From a virus: 36,207 bases of DNA. Under the pieces are notes generated by a model, which was not told the DNA's origin, made no database searches, and saw only the letters and a program-made list of their open reading frames with translations. Shown here one piece after another: positions 1-9,358 of this stretch; position 1 is the stretch's first letter; every line of letters starts with the position of its first letter. The stretch is from positions 1 through 36,207 of the IMG/VR virus record IMGVR_UViG_3300018421_000084; one strand, given 5' to 3'. A program made the translations under genes and the position numbers.

Positions 1-507
1 AATCCTCTTGTTCGATTTAAGATTGTCGAAAAGCTTAAAAACAGTAAATTTCTATATCAAGAATATATCATAGAAGAAGAAAGTGCTTCTGAAATAAGTT
101 TCAAATTTTATGGAAACGAAACTTTAGATTGGGTCATTTATGTCACGAACAATATTATTGATCCAAAATATGACTGGCCTCTAGGTTATCGTGATTTTAA
201 TAATTTCATTATAAAGAAATACGGTTCTGTTGAAAACGCTTCAAGAGAAACTACTACCGATAATATCCATCATTATGAGTGGATTGTTCAACAACAACAG
301 GTTTTATTTGACGGCACAAAAATACCAGAAAAAAGGTTGATTATCGATAAGGCCAAATACGACACTTTGCCTGTCAGCGAAAGGGATATTGTTAGAAATT
401 TTGAATACGAACAAAGATTAAACGATGACAAAAGAAATATAAAACTACTGAGAGAGGAGTTTTTACAACAATTTTTATCTGAAGTGAGAAGCGCGCTTTC
501 ATCATGA
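1..507 (+). CDS. 53: Baseplate wedge protein gp53, 5'-truncated by the window edge
   Basis: Base 1 is already in frame, and 168 codons are visible before the TGA at 505-507. T4 gp53 is 196 aa, so only the N-terminus is missing. Visible residues 43-61 read DWVIYVTNNIIDPKYDWPL, which matches the gp53 core, where a Trp-rich segment is followed by an N-x-I-D-P and W-P-L motif. In T4, gp53 joins wedges to each other and to the hub late in baseplate assembly. The stop overlaps the next start (ATGA at 504-507), so the two genes are probably translationally coupled. The C-terminal half is charged and helical. The family call rests on this motif and on the adjoining hub, spike and gp25 genes. Confidence 0.85.
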   Translation, partial: NPLVRFKIVEKLKNSKFLYQEYIIEEESASEISFKFYGNETLDWVIYVTNNIIDPKYDWPLGYRDFNNFIIKKYGSVENASRETTTDNIHHYEWIVQQQQVLFDGTKIPEKRLIIDKAKYDTLPVSERDIVRNFEYEQRLNDDKRNIKLLREEFLQQFLSEVRSALSS

Positions 508-2165
508 CGCAAGAGAATTACAATAATACATTTCAGGTTGATTTACAATATTGTGTTTTATTTAATTATTTAAATGCTCCTGAAAATATAGAAGTAATAG
601 TAGATTCTATAGATATAGGGTATGATTTATTTCAAAATGCCATTAACTGTAAAATTCAGGTTACAGATCCAGCTGCTTTTCTTGAAAACTTTCCTATTAT
701 AGGTGATGAGACTTTAGTTTTAGGGTTTAAAACTCCTCTGTTAGAAATAAATCCCACTATTACCAAATTCGATAAACTATTGACATTTGTTTTTAGAATT
801 TACAGAATAGAAGATAGAAAGCAAACTGCCAACAGAGCTTCACTTTATACTCTTTACGGAATATCTTCAGAAGCAATTAATAATATGCGGTATTCTGTCA
901 ATAGAACTTATTATGATTGGAGAGGTGAAAATGTTGTTCAGGATATTTACGATAATTATCTGAAACCTAGTCCTATCGAATATGATTTAATTAAACAGGT
1001 CGATGAAACTGCTAGTGGCAAAAAACTAAAGAGATTACCGAGTGGTGAAAATATATGTTTGAATTTTTCTAACTTTCGGCCTTTAGATGCGATTAACCGA
1101 GTTTGTTTTGAAACTCAGGACATAGACAATACTTTAGTCACACAAAAGATAAAGTATAATAGTAATGCGTCTAGTAATACTCAGTTTCAACAGCCTCCTA
1201 AAAAAGAATATACGGTAGACATAACGGAAAGAACTAAAAGTACAAAATCTTCTAATTTCATTTTTTATGAAAATGATGATGGTTGGAATTTTGTAACTAT
1301 AGATCATTTACTCTATAGAGACAGAACATTAATAGACGGTGGTGGATTAGTACAAGATTTTTACTTTTTAGACAGTAGAGTTGATCCTTCCACAAGTAAG
1401 TCTATTTTCGGCAAAAATATTAGGCAAGATCAAAGAATATTAGAATTAAATTTTATTAGGCAGATGGATAATGCTGAAAATATGGATAGAGGTCTATATT
1501 CCAGCACTCTAGTTTCTCTTGACCCTCTAACAAAAAGAATAGAGTTTGATCCCTTTATTTACGATAGAGATTATAAAGATATAGCTCATCTAGAAACAGA
1601 TTTAGAAGGTCCTCAAAGAGTAGGTATATTTTCGGAGACTTCGCTCTACACAGAGTCTAAGGTCAACAACCATAAAACTAAATGTGATGAATTTCAACAT
1701 AAAAATTATGTTATTACGAATTTAGGACCTGAATATGATGATACAGATGGTGTTTTCAAAAATGCAAGAGCCCGTGATCATCAATTGAGAAATCCTAAGA
1801 AATTTCATGAATTTCTGAAATATGATTACGCCTCGAAAGTACAGTTTAACAATATCATCATATCCTTTACGATACCAGGAAACAGTGATATACAAATTGG
1901 TCACATGGTCAATCTAAACATTCTTTCTAATAACATTGACGATTTTGAACAAAAACAATTATACAATCGACTTTTTGGTAACGAAAACTTTGGAGGTTTC
2001 TTTTTAGTAACAAAGGTTAATCACACAATATTATTTGCAAATAAATCTTATGTGACGGAAATTGAATGTGTGAAGGACACTTATGCTACAACTAAATTCA
2101 GAGATACGGATAAAGTAACAGCTAGAAGACGAGAAGTTCAAACTCAGGTGGACACTTTTGGATAA
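504..2165 (+). CDS. Baseplate hub protein, gp27-like
   Basis: This is a 553-aa protein directly upstream of the gp5 spike gene and downstream of gp53. T4 gp27 (391 aa) is a trimeric hub that connects the tail tube to the gp5 spike and resembles the tail protein D/VgrG N-terminal fold. Here the N-terminal part (about residues 1-160) has the short beta-strand pattern expected of such a hub, with stretches such as YTLYGISSEAINN and YYDWRGENVVQDIYDNYL. The C-terminal part (about 440-530) resembles a second beta-barrel with IPGNSDIQIGHMVNL, typical of hub proteins that end in an OB-like domain. Length and position support the hub role. Sequence similarity to T4 gp27 is not obvious by eye, so the name is given by position and fold-like features. 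Confidence 0.62.
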   Translation: MTQENYNNTFQVDLQYCVLFNYLNAPENIEVIVDSIDIGYDLFQNAINCKIQVTDPAAFLENFPIIGDETLVLGFKTPLLEINPTITKFDKLLTFVFRIYRIEDRKQTANRASLYTLYGISSEAINNMRYSVNRTYYDWRGENVVQDIYDNYLKPSPIEYDLIKQVDETASGKKLKRLPSGENICLNFSNFRPLDAINRVCFETQDIDNTLVTQKIKYNSNASSNTQFQQPPKKEYTVDITERTKSTKSSNFIFYENDDGWNFVTIDHLLYRDRTLIDGGGLVQDFYFLDSRVDPSTSKSIFGKNIRQDQRILELNFIRQMDNAENMDRGLYSSTLVSLDPLTKRIEFDPFIYDRDYKDIAHLETDLEGPQRVGIFSETSLYTESKVNNHKTKCDEFQHKNYVITNLGPEYDDTDGVFKNARARDHQLRNPKKFHEFLKYDYASKVQFNNIIISFTIPGNSDIQIGHMVNLNILSNNIDDFEQKQLYNRLFGNENFGGFFLVTKVNHTILFANKSYVTEIECVKDTYATTKFRDTDKVTARRREVQTQVDTFG

Positions 2166-2170
2166 TAACG

Positions 2171-4315
2171 ATGCATAATATAGGTACAGATTTTGTTTGG
2201 TTTATGGGTGTAGTCGAAGATAGAAACGACCCGCTGCAGATGGGTCGTGTTCGTGTTCGCACCCATTGGCAAACAGCCGACAAAGATATTTTGCCTACGG
2301 AAGATTTGCCGTGGGCTCAAATAACTGTACCTTCTTCCGCTACTTCTGGTGATGTTGGCGGCACATCCACTGGTTATGCAGAAGGTTCATGGGTTGTTGG
2401 TTTTTTTATGGACGGAGAACATAAACAACACCCACTAATACTCGGTGCGATATCAGGTATACCAACAAAATATCCAGATTCGACTTGTGGTTTCAATGAT
2501 CCTAGAGGTGTCTATCCTCAAAGAGTAAATGAACCTGATATGAATCGTTTGGTTCGCACAAAAACGATACGGGAAGAATCTGTAAAACTTTTAAGAACCG
2601 AAGAAGAAACAAACGCTAATTTGCATCCCTCGATTGCGTTTAGAAATCAATATGTGGACGATTTGACAGGAGAACCTGTACCGAGTAGAAACAGTGAGTA
2701 CCCATATTCACAAGTAAGAGAAACCGAATCTGGCCATATACAGGAATTTGATGATACACTAGGCGCCGAAAGAATTGCTACCATGCACCGTACAGGTACA
2801 ATGGAAGAATATCATCCTGACGGCAGCCGTGTAAATCGCACTATGAAAGATAATTATCACATCACTTATGGTGATGATTATGTGAGAGTCCGTGGTGTTT
2901 CAAAAGTGTATGTTGATGGTGATGCGTCTTTATATGTCAGAGGAAAATTAGTCACGCAAGTTGACGGTGATATGGAAACATATGTCGCTGGAAACTACAC
3001 CATGGATGTGGGCGGTAGTATTAATGTGACTACAGATGGCAGTCACACATTGGAGGCCAAACAAGCTATAAGTCAAACTACCACATCTACCTATACATCT
3101 TTATCGTCTGGTAAAATGACCTTTAGCACAAAAGACCAACTACTCGCTCAGTCTGAAAAGAATTTTGATATCAACACGAAAGATGAGTTTAGAGTTCGTT
3201 CAGGTGAAATTGAACTGCATTCTTCGGATGGTGGAAATATCACATTTTATTCTGCGAAAAATATTACTGGTTTTTATTGTGACAATACGGACTTCTTAAA
3301 AGTTTGTGTTTTCGAGTCTCCTGATAATATTGCAGCTGTTACTGTACCAGACGCATTAATTCTGGAGTCTTATGCTCTGAATGAATACCCTAGTATATTC
3401 CCTAGGTATGGTAGAAAATTAGATATAGGAAAAGGTTTTCAAGATGTTTATCGAGAAGATTTAGGCTCAACGCCTGGCGGTGAACAAAGCGGTTTTGCAC
3501 CAGACGATTCAGGCCAAGATTCAAACTCATCTTCTAAGTACGAAACTGATGTTACCACTTCAAACGAAGCGTTAACTACAAGCAGAGCTGTCGGTAATAG
3601 TGGCGTAACAGATTCTAATAATAGACCTACAGGACAACAAGTTGAAGACCAAAATGCTCATGGTAAAGATAAACCGCATTCAAATGTTTTAGATGTAGCA
3701 CTTTCAGCAAAAGATTTAGGTCCTGATGCATGGGTAGACGGCGACGCAGCTGAAGGTCGAGCTAAGTATTCGAATCCAGGAAATCCAAACATAATAAGAT
3801 GTTTTGAGGATATGGGATGCTTAGGAGTCGCTAAGTCAATTAATCCTTTGAGATATGATAAAACTGCATGGTGTGCTGCTTTTGCTGGCGCAATGCTTCG
3901 TAGATCCGGTAATAAATACCTAAAGACTTTATCTTCTAGAGCATATGAGCAAAATGCGAGTAAAATCGGCATTTTAATTTCGACTACTTATGAACCCGAT
4001 AAAATGAAACCTGGCGATATACTTGTTTTTGGTCGTAGCGGTAAGAGTGGTAAACCTTTTAGGTCTTCCCCTTACGGACATATAGGATTTTGGACAGGTA
4101 ATAAGAACGCTCCTGCTGGTAAAGTCATGTGTTTAGGAGGCAATCAGAGCAACAAGGTCACGGTTAGACCTTATTCGATAGAAAAGGGAACAGAATTCGG
4201 ATTAGTTGCAGTAATACGGCCTGTATCTGGAAATGACGGTAAAACACCTCAACCAGATCCAGGTTCAATCAGAGAAATAGTAGCAGACCAAGGCGGATCA
4301 GACAGAGTAACATAA
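2171..4315 (+). CDS. 5: Baseplate central spike gp5 homologue with a C-terminal NlpC/P60- or CHAP-like peptidoglycan hydrolase domain
   Basis: This 714-aa protein pierces the outer membrane and opens the cell wall during injection. Residues 1-105 form the gp5/VgrG OB-fold, with GVVEDRNDPLQMGRVRVR near the start and HPLILGAISGIP near its end. Residues about 190-350 hold the spike repeats (VDGDASLYVRG, VDGDMETYVAG), as in the triple-stranded beta-helix. Residues about 435-500 are a Ser/Gly/Asp/Thr-rich linker. Residues about 520-695 resemble the TIGR02594-type cysteine hydrolases: WCAAFAG with Cys568, YGHIGFW with His637 and LGGNQSNKV with Asn658 as the probable catalytic set. T4 gp5 (575 aa) instead carries a lysozyme domain between the OB-fold and the helix, and nothing like it is visible here. 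The gene lies 5 bases after the hub gene and 1 base before gene 25. Confidence 0.93.
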   Translation: MHNIGTDFVWFMGVVEDRNDPLQMGRVRVRTHWQTADKDILPTEDLPWAQITVPSSATSGDVGGTSTGYAEGSWVVGFFMDGEHKQHPLILGAISGIPTKYPDSTCGFNDPRGVYPQRVNEPDMNRLVRTKTIREESVKLLRTEEETNANLHPSIAFRNQYVDDLTGEPVPSRNSEYPYSQVRETESGHIQEFDDTLGAERIATMHRTGTMEEYHPDGSRVNRTMKDNYHITYGDDYVRVRGVSKVYVDGDASLYVRGKLVTQVDGDMETYVAGNYTMDVGGSINVTTDGSHTLEAKQAISQTTTSTYTSLSSGKMTFSTKDQLLAQSEKNFDINTKDEFRVRSGEIELHSSDGGNITFYSAKNITGFYCDNTDFLKVCVFESPDNIAAVTVPDALILESYALNEYPSIFPRYGRKLDIGKGFQDVYREDLGSTPGGEQSGFAPDDSGQDSNSSSKYETDVTTSNEALTTSRAVGNSGVTDSNNRPTGQQVEDQNAHGKDKPHSNVLDVALSAKDLGPDAWVDGDAAEGRAKYSNPGNPNIIRCFEDMGCLGVAKSINPLRYDKTAWCAAFAGAMLRRSGNKYLKTLSSRAYEQNASKIGILISTTYEPDKMKPGDILVFGRSGKSGKPFRSSPYGHIGFWTGNKNAPAGKVMCLGGNQSNKVTVRPYSIEKGTEFGLVAVIRPVSGNDGKTPQPDPGSIREIVADQGGSDRVT

Positions 4316-4316
4316 C

Positions 4317-4718
4317 ATGTTTGTAGAATCAAAAAATAAAGTTTATTCGGACATACCATTATCGTTTACAGCTCATCCTGTAACTGGTAATGTTAAAGCT
4401 GTCAAAAATGCAGATTCAATTATACAATCTGTTAAGAATATTGTTTTGACTAATTTTTTTGAAAGACCTTATGAACCATATCTTGGTGGTAATATTTACA
4501 ATCGTTTATTTGATAATGTCGAATCTACTTATACACAATTTCTAATTGCTGAAGATATCACCACATCACTTGAAAACTATGAACCAAGAGCAGATATACT
4601 AAATGTTTCTGTATTTCCAGATGCAGATCGAAACACACTTAAAATAACAGTAAAATTCATTCCAGTAACCTCAGCAGAGCCCGTGACTGTCGATGTTATC
4701 GTAGAAAGAGTAAGATAA
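4317..4718 (+). CDS. 25: Baseplate wedge protein gp25 (GPW/gp25 family)
   Basis: At 133 aa it is almost the same length as T4 gp25 (132 aa). In the wedge, gp25 sits in the inner baseplate with gp53 and gp6 and has a lysozyme-like fold without known activity. The sequence shows the family pattern: an N-terminal SFTAHPVTGNVKAVKN segment, an amphipathic helix containing IIQSVKNIVLT, the hallmark FFERPYEPYLGG turn (about residues 46-57), and a C-terminal beta-hairpin (LKITVKFIP). The start ATG is one base after the gene 5 stop, and the next gene starts one base after its stop, so expression is coupled to the surrounding baseplate operon. This is one of the safest calls in the window. Confidence 0.95.
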   Translation: MFVESKNKVYSDIPLSFTAHPVTGNVKAVKNADSIIQSVKNIVLTNFFERPYEPYLGGNIYNRLFDNVESTYTQFLIAEDITTSLENYEPRADILNVSVFPDADRNTLKITVKFIPVTSAEPVTVDVIVERVR

Positions 4719-4719
4719 A

Positions 4720-6555
4720 ATGTCACAAATAGATGTAACAGAATTAGATTTTAGTAAAATAAAACAATCGATCAAAGATTACATATCAGACCAAGATGAG
4801 TTCAAAGATTATAACTTTCAAGGGTCTGTAGTTAATCTTTTATTGGATATGCTTGCATACAATTCGTACCAGAATGCTTTCTATACGAGTATGATAGGTA
4901 ATGAAATGTTTCTTGATTCAGCACAACTCAGAGACAGTGTTGTTTCAAGAGCTAAGATGCTTGATTACATACCCGCGTCCGTAAGGTCTGCAAGAACAAG
5001 TATGAATATTACATACAACGAAACCGATGATTCAGATGTTGTGACGATACCGAAAGGAGAAATTTTTAAAGTTACTTCCGACACAGGCGAAGTTTTACAG
5101 TTTGTCACAGGTCAAGCTTACAATGTTTATAAGACTCTGAACTACACAACCGATATTGATGTTTTTGAAGGAATATATGTCGATCAAACCTTTACTGTCA
5201 GTGATTCAAATCCTGTAAAATATGTTTTAACGAATACTAACATAGACACCGCATCAATAACCGTCACAATTCGACAGACTCTAGGCTCGACAAACACAGA
5301 AATCTTTACTTTAGCAAATAATATCGAAGAGGTAAAATCAACTTCAGCGGTTTACTTCCTACAAGAAGTGACAAATGGCACATACGAACTTTATTTCGGT
5401 GATGATAACATAGGTAAAAAATTAACAGATGGTAACATTGTCGAAGTGAATTATAGAGTATCGGTGGGAGATGATGGTAATGATGTTAGAACCGATTCTT
5501 CTTGGTCAGCTGTAGACCCTGATATCACAATAAACAGCGTTTCAAATCAAACATATGATGGTGCTGATATAGAGACAATCGAATCAATAAAATATAATGC
5601 TCCTAAAAATTATGAAACACAGAATCGCGCCGTATTAGCTGAAGATTATAGAAGAATATTACTCAGAGATTTTCCAGGTTTAATCAATTCTTTGCGTATT
5701 TGGGGTGGTGAAACAAATGATCCTCCTGTTTATGGTAAAGTATTTGCTAGTATTCAACCAAAGGGTTCTAGAACTCTTTTATCGACTAATCAAAAGGATG
5801 ACATAAGAAAGCAATTAAAAAGATATAATGTTATGACAAATGAAATTGAATTCATTGACCCTTCATATAATTATATCATACCAAGTATAACGGTTTACTA
5901 TGATAGTAATGCCACTTCCTTAGACGCAGGACAAATTGCAAATAAGGTGGCCACTACTGTACAGAATTTCGAAACGACCTATTTGGGTAATTTTGAAAAT
6001 AGATATTTCCGTTATTCACTCTTCTCTAGGCTTATAGACCAAACTGACCCGTCTATACTCTATAGTGACACGAAAATACAATTACAAAAAAGATTTACTC
6101 CTTTACAGAGTTTAAAATCTAAGTATACGATTAACTATTCGAAAAAACTAATTAATATTTCAGGTCAATCAAATATTTCATCTTCTTCTTTTACCGTAGG
6201 TGGTAGAAAAGTCTTTTTTGATGACGATTCAAATGGAAATTTAAGATTGTATTATTTTAACGATCTGAATCAGGTTGTGTATACGGATAATAATATAGGA
6301 ACAATTGATTACGAAAATGGTATTTTAACTTTACCTAATTTCGGACCTGATAGTGTATCGGGAAATGAAATAAAAATAAACGCTACTCCAGTAGATTCTA
6401 ATTTAGTTACATCTAAATATTTAATCATGTTATTGTCCGATACTAAAATAACTGTCATAGACGATAGACAACAAGAAACTTCAAGTTCTATAACAGTTAC
6501 AACAACAGGCTCAGTAACACAAATTAATGAAACAAACCTCGGTACAATTATATGA
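4720..6555 (+). CDS. 6: Baseplate wedge protein gp6 (Baseplate_J-like)
   Basis: This 611-aa protein corresponds to T4 gp6 (660 aa), which forms the inner ring that holds wedges together and triggers the baseplate conformational change. The N-terminus, DFSKIKQSIKDYISDQ followed by GSVVNLLLDMLAYNSYQN (about residues 9-55), is the classical gp6/J-like opening. Later, AEDYRRILLRDFPGLINS and GKVFASIQPKG (about 305-350) are the conserved core of J-like proteins. The C-terminal about 100 residues are beta-rich. Gene 25 ends one base upstream. The next gene overlaps the stop by four bases (ATGA at 6552-6555). No truncation or frameshift is seen. Confidence 0.93.
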   Translation: MSQIDVTELDFSKIKQSIKDYISDQDEFKDYNFQGSVVNLLLDMLAYNSYQNAFYTSMIGNEMFLDSAQLRDSVVSRAKMLDYIPASVRSARTSMNITYNETDDSDVVTIPKGEIFKVTSDTGEVLQFVTGQAYNVYKTLNYTTDIDVFEGIYVDQTFTVSDSNPVKYVLTNTNIDTASITVTIRQTLGSTNTEIFTLANNIEEVKSTSAVYFLQEVTNGTYELYFGDDNIGKKLTDGNIVEVNYRVSVGDDGNDVRTDSSWSAVDPDITINSVSNQTYDGADIETIESIKYNAPKNYETQNRAVLAEDYRRILLRDFPGLINSLRIWGGETNDPPVYGKVFASIQPKGSRTLLSTNQKDDIRKQLKRYNVMTNEIEFIDPSYNYIIPSITVYYDSNATSLDAGQIANKVATTVQNFETTYLGNFENRYFRYSLFSRLIDQTDPSILYSDTKIQLQKRFTPLQSLKSKYTINYSKKLINISGQSNISSSSFTVGGRKVFFDDDSNGNLRLYYFNDLNQVVYTDNNIGTIDYENGILTLPNFGPDSVSGNEIKINATPVDSNLVTSKYLIMLLSDTKITVIDDRQQETSSSITVTTTGSVTQINETNLGTII

Positions 6556-9323
6556 CGACCGATAATAGAACTTCTGTTTTTATAGAGGACCAATTTCCTC
6601 TCTTTGCTAGGTTATCTGGCCAGAAGCTCATTCAATTTATTAAGAGATATTACGAATCTCAAGAACAGGCCAATAATTATATTGAGGCTGTACACAGTCT
6701 TTTAGACTATCAAGACATTGATACTGCACCAGAAGATTATTTTGATTATATTGCTCGTGAAATTATACCAAGCATACCTGAAAGATTAATTGCAAATAGA
6801 GATTTACTTGCGAAACACATCAAAGAAGTTTATAAAGTAAGAGGTTCACCGGTAGGTTATCGTATTCTTTTCCGTGCTTTGTTCGGAGAAGAGATTGAGA
6901 TTTACAATCCTGGTGACGATTTACTTCGTGCGTCTGATGGTCGTTGGGTACAAGAAGTCGCAATTAAAGTAGAATACGTTGTGAATGGTGAACCTTCAGA
7001 TTTGCCAGGCGTTAGATTAATTGGAGAATCTTCTGGTTCTTCTGCGATTGTTAACCGCATTGAATTAATCGAAGACCAAGGTGTAAAATTATACCTTGTT
7101 TATCTGATCAATCGAATTGGTGAATTTGAATTAGGCGAAAAATTAACAAGTTCTGATGGTAAACTTTCCGTTGATCTGCAACCTGCTGATGTAGGTCCCG
7201 TCATATCTGTTGCAATGACCGCTGATGGTGGTTATGGTCACGAAGTTGGCGACCGCTTATCTTTGACTGGCGACGGTAGTGGTACAGGAGGACAAGCCAC
7301 GGTACTAACAACTCGTGCCGATTCTGCTGTCGAGTTCTTTGTCGCAAATGGTGGTTCTGGATATGCTGTAGGTGATATTGTATCAACTTCAAACGAACCA
7401 CAGGTAATTGGCGGTAGCGGACAAGAAGCTTCGTTTATTGTTTCTCAAGTTGGTCCGCCCTTCGTCGAATATCCAATCTTTGATGATTTTATTGAATATG
7501 CACTTGATGTTGTTCCTGGTCAAAGTAATACCGGCGCTAATGTCACCTTTGTTCAAGCTTACGATTCAAATTGTACATTCGATGCTACATCAAATACGAT
7601 CATCAAAACTGGCCACGGATTTGAAGATAACGATGTTGTGAGATTCTTTTTCATAACAGGTAATACACAATATATTGGTGTTGATGATAATGTAAGTGGT
7701 TATACTGGACCTGGTTCTAGTTTTACTGTAAATACGAGTGCGAATTCTTATGTAGTAACCGATTCTACTACAAATACATTTAAAGTTAAAGATGGTCTAT
7801 TTTTTGGAATTAGACAAGAGATTTTTGAAGGTGGTCCTGGAATACATGGCCGCGTTTCTAGATTATCTGCTAACCTTGCTTTATCGAATGTTAACTCAAC
7901 AATTGTTAGTGCTTTAGGAACATCGATTGTAAATACCGGAACAATTACTTCAGTCACAACAACCGATTCTGGTTTTGGTTACAATCCTTTGAGACCTATT
8001 GGTAGAGTTAGATATGATTTCTTAGCTGATCAAAATATAGCAAACAATGCTGGTCTTCCTGGAGGTATACTTGGGTTTAACGCTGATATTCAAGCAGTGT
8101 ATCGTTCAGGAACGATTGCAAGTGTTAGAGTAGATCTTCAAGGCGATAACTATGTTACGGGTAATGAAGTGACTCTTGATAACCTAACAAGGGAACAAAC
8201 TGAACCTGGTGTGGGTATCACGACCTCATCATCAATTATTCAATTCTTGGGTCGTTATACAGATACAAAGGGTTGGTTGAGTTGGGATAAGTATTTACAA
8301 GATAACTATTATTATCAAGAGTTTTCTTATGAAATAAGATCTGATCAAAACTTAACTTCTTATAGAGACACTGCCTTAAACACAATGCATCCTGCTGGTA
8401 TGAAATTGTTTGGTGGTGTTTATCTTTCAGATACACTGGATCAATCATTAGAAGAAGATAATGAGATTCTAATTAAATTTGAAATTCTGGATGCGAATCT
8501 GTCTATTGAAGTAAGTAAACCATCGATAAACACAATCGCTTTGGCTCAGGTCACTTCAAACACTGGTGACACAATATCTTCAAATAACAATATTTTCCAA
8601 AATGTTCAAGCCAACGATAAAGTAGAAATAACAGGTTCTTATCTTTCAGACGGAGTTTACACGGTCAAAAGTGCTATTGACTCAAACACGATATCTGTAT
8701 TCGATACTAGAAGAACCGTTAAACTTTCGCCTTCTTTACATCAAGATGTTGGATTTGGTTTTGCAACTGGTAATGTTATTATCGCCAACACATCTATTCG
8801 TGGTGTTGCAAATGTTGGTGATACGATTAATATCTCCAAGGCTATCAATAAACAAAACAACGGTGGCCCATTCTTGATTACAAATAAAGTTGGATCAAAT
8901 GTCGTTGTTCAAACTTATTATGGCGGAAATGTAACTCCGTTTGTTGCATATACTGGAGATAAAACTGCGAAGATATCGATAGATAAAAACTTTGCGTTCC
9001 TTGCTAATACAAATGCAAATGTGACATTTACAGCTACTGGTAATCTAGTCACAAGAAATTCTCATGAGTTCTCAAACAATGATAATGTTATCTTCTATAA
9101 TATTGCAAATACCTCTGCTGCAAATATAAATATAGTAGACGGAACAACATACTATGTGTTGAACACCACGACGAACACCTTCCAGATTGCTGCGAATAGT
9201 ACTACAAATACCGTGATTAATATTCAATCAGATGGTACGGCTCGTCTCGAAGCCAACACTTACAACATCGTTATTTCTCGATATGCGAACACATATCCTT
9301 TCAGTAACACTACTGTTTTGTAA
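6552..9323 (+). CDS. Large baseplate protein in the gp7 position (wedge initiator-like)
   Basis: This 923-aa protein lies between clear gp6 and gp8 homologues, which is where T4 has gp7 (1032 aa), the wedge assembly initiator. Its helical N-terminus (about residues 1-120) contains FARLSGQKLIQFIKRYYES and VRGSPVGYRILFRALFG. I recall this as the opening of the large structural proteins placed after gp6 in marine T4-like phages. Residues about 223-290 carry two Gly-rich repeats (GGYGHEVGD and GGSGYAVGD). Residues about 352-420 and 830-905 are two related beta-domains with the pattern (G)H-x-F, N/D-D-x-V-x-F, then NTF. These domains look like surface or fibre modules rather than T4 gp7 sequence, so the gp7 name rests on synteny and the N-terminus. 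A perfect late promoter follows its stop and serves gene 8. Confidence 0.62.
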   Translation: MTTDNRTSVFIEDQFPLFARLSGQKLIQFIKRYYESQEQANNYIEAVHSLLDYQDIDTAPEDYFDYIAREIIPSIPERLIANRDLLAKHIKEVYKVRGSPVGYRILFRALFGEEIEIYNPGDDLLRASDGRWVQEVAIKVEYVVNGEPSDLPGVRLIGESSGSSAIVNRIELIEDQGVKLYLVYLINRIGEFELGEKLTSSDGKLSVDLQPADVGPVISVAMTADGGYGHEVGDRLSLTGDGSGTGGQATVLTTRADSAVEFFVANGGSGYAVGDIVSTSNEPQVIGGSGQEASFIVSQVGPPFVEYPIFDDFIEYALDVVPGQSNTGANVTFVQAYDSNCTFDATSNTIIKTGHGFEDNDVVRFFFITGNTQYIGVDDNVSGYTGPGSSFTVNTSANSYVVTDSTTNTFKVKDGLFFGIRQEIFEGGPGIHGRVSRLSANLALSNVNSTIVSALGTSIVNTGTITSVTTTDSGFGYNPLRPIGRVRYDFLADQNIANNAGLPGGILGFNADIQAVYRSGTIASVRVDLQGDNYVTGNEVTLDNLTREQTEPGVGITTSSSIIQFLGRYTDTKGWLSWDKYLQDNYYYQEFSYEIRSDQNLTSYRDTALNTMHPAGMKLFGGVYLSDTLDQSLEEDNEILIKFEILDANLSIEVSKPSINTIALAQVTSNTGDTISSNNNIFQNVQANDKVEITGSYLSDGVYTVKSAIDSNTISVFDTRRTVKLSPSLHQDVGFGFATGNVIIANTSIRGVANVGDTINISKAINKQNNGGPFLITNKVGSNVVVQTYYGGNVTPFVAYTGDKTAKISIDKNFAFLANTNANVTFTATGNLVTRNSHEFSNNDNVIFYNIANTSAANINIVDGTTYYVLNTTTNTFQIAANSTTNTVINIQSDGTARLEANTYNIVISRYANTYPFSNTTVL

Positions 9324-9331
9324 TATAAATA
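9324..9331 (+). promoter_or_regulatory. T4-type late promoter box (TATAAATA) for gene 8
   Basis: This is an exact TATAAATA in the 35-base gap before gene 8, starting 35 bases before the ATG. It is the same spacing as for gene 15. It is followed by AAATAAATAA and then a GGAG Shine-Dalgarno at 9348-9351. T4-like phages read this box with a phage sigma factor (gp55) and the sliding clamp. Confidence 0.75.
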
Positions 9332-9358
9332 AATAAATAAGTTTTTCGGAGTTTGTAA

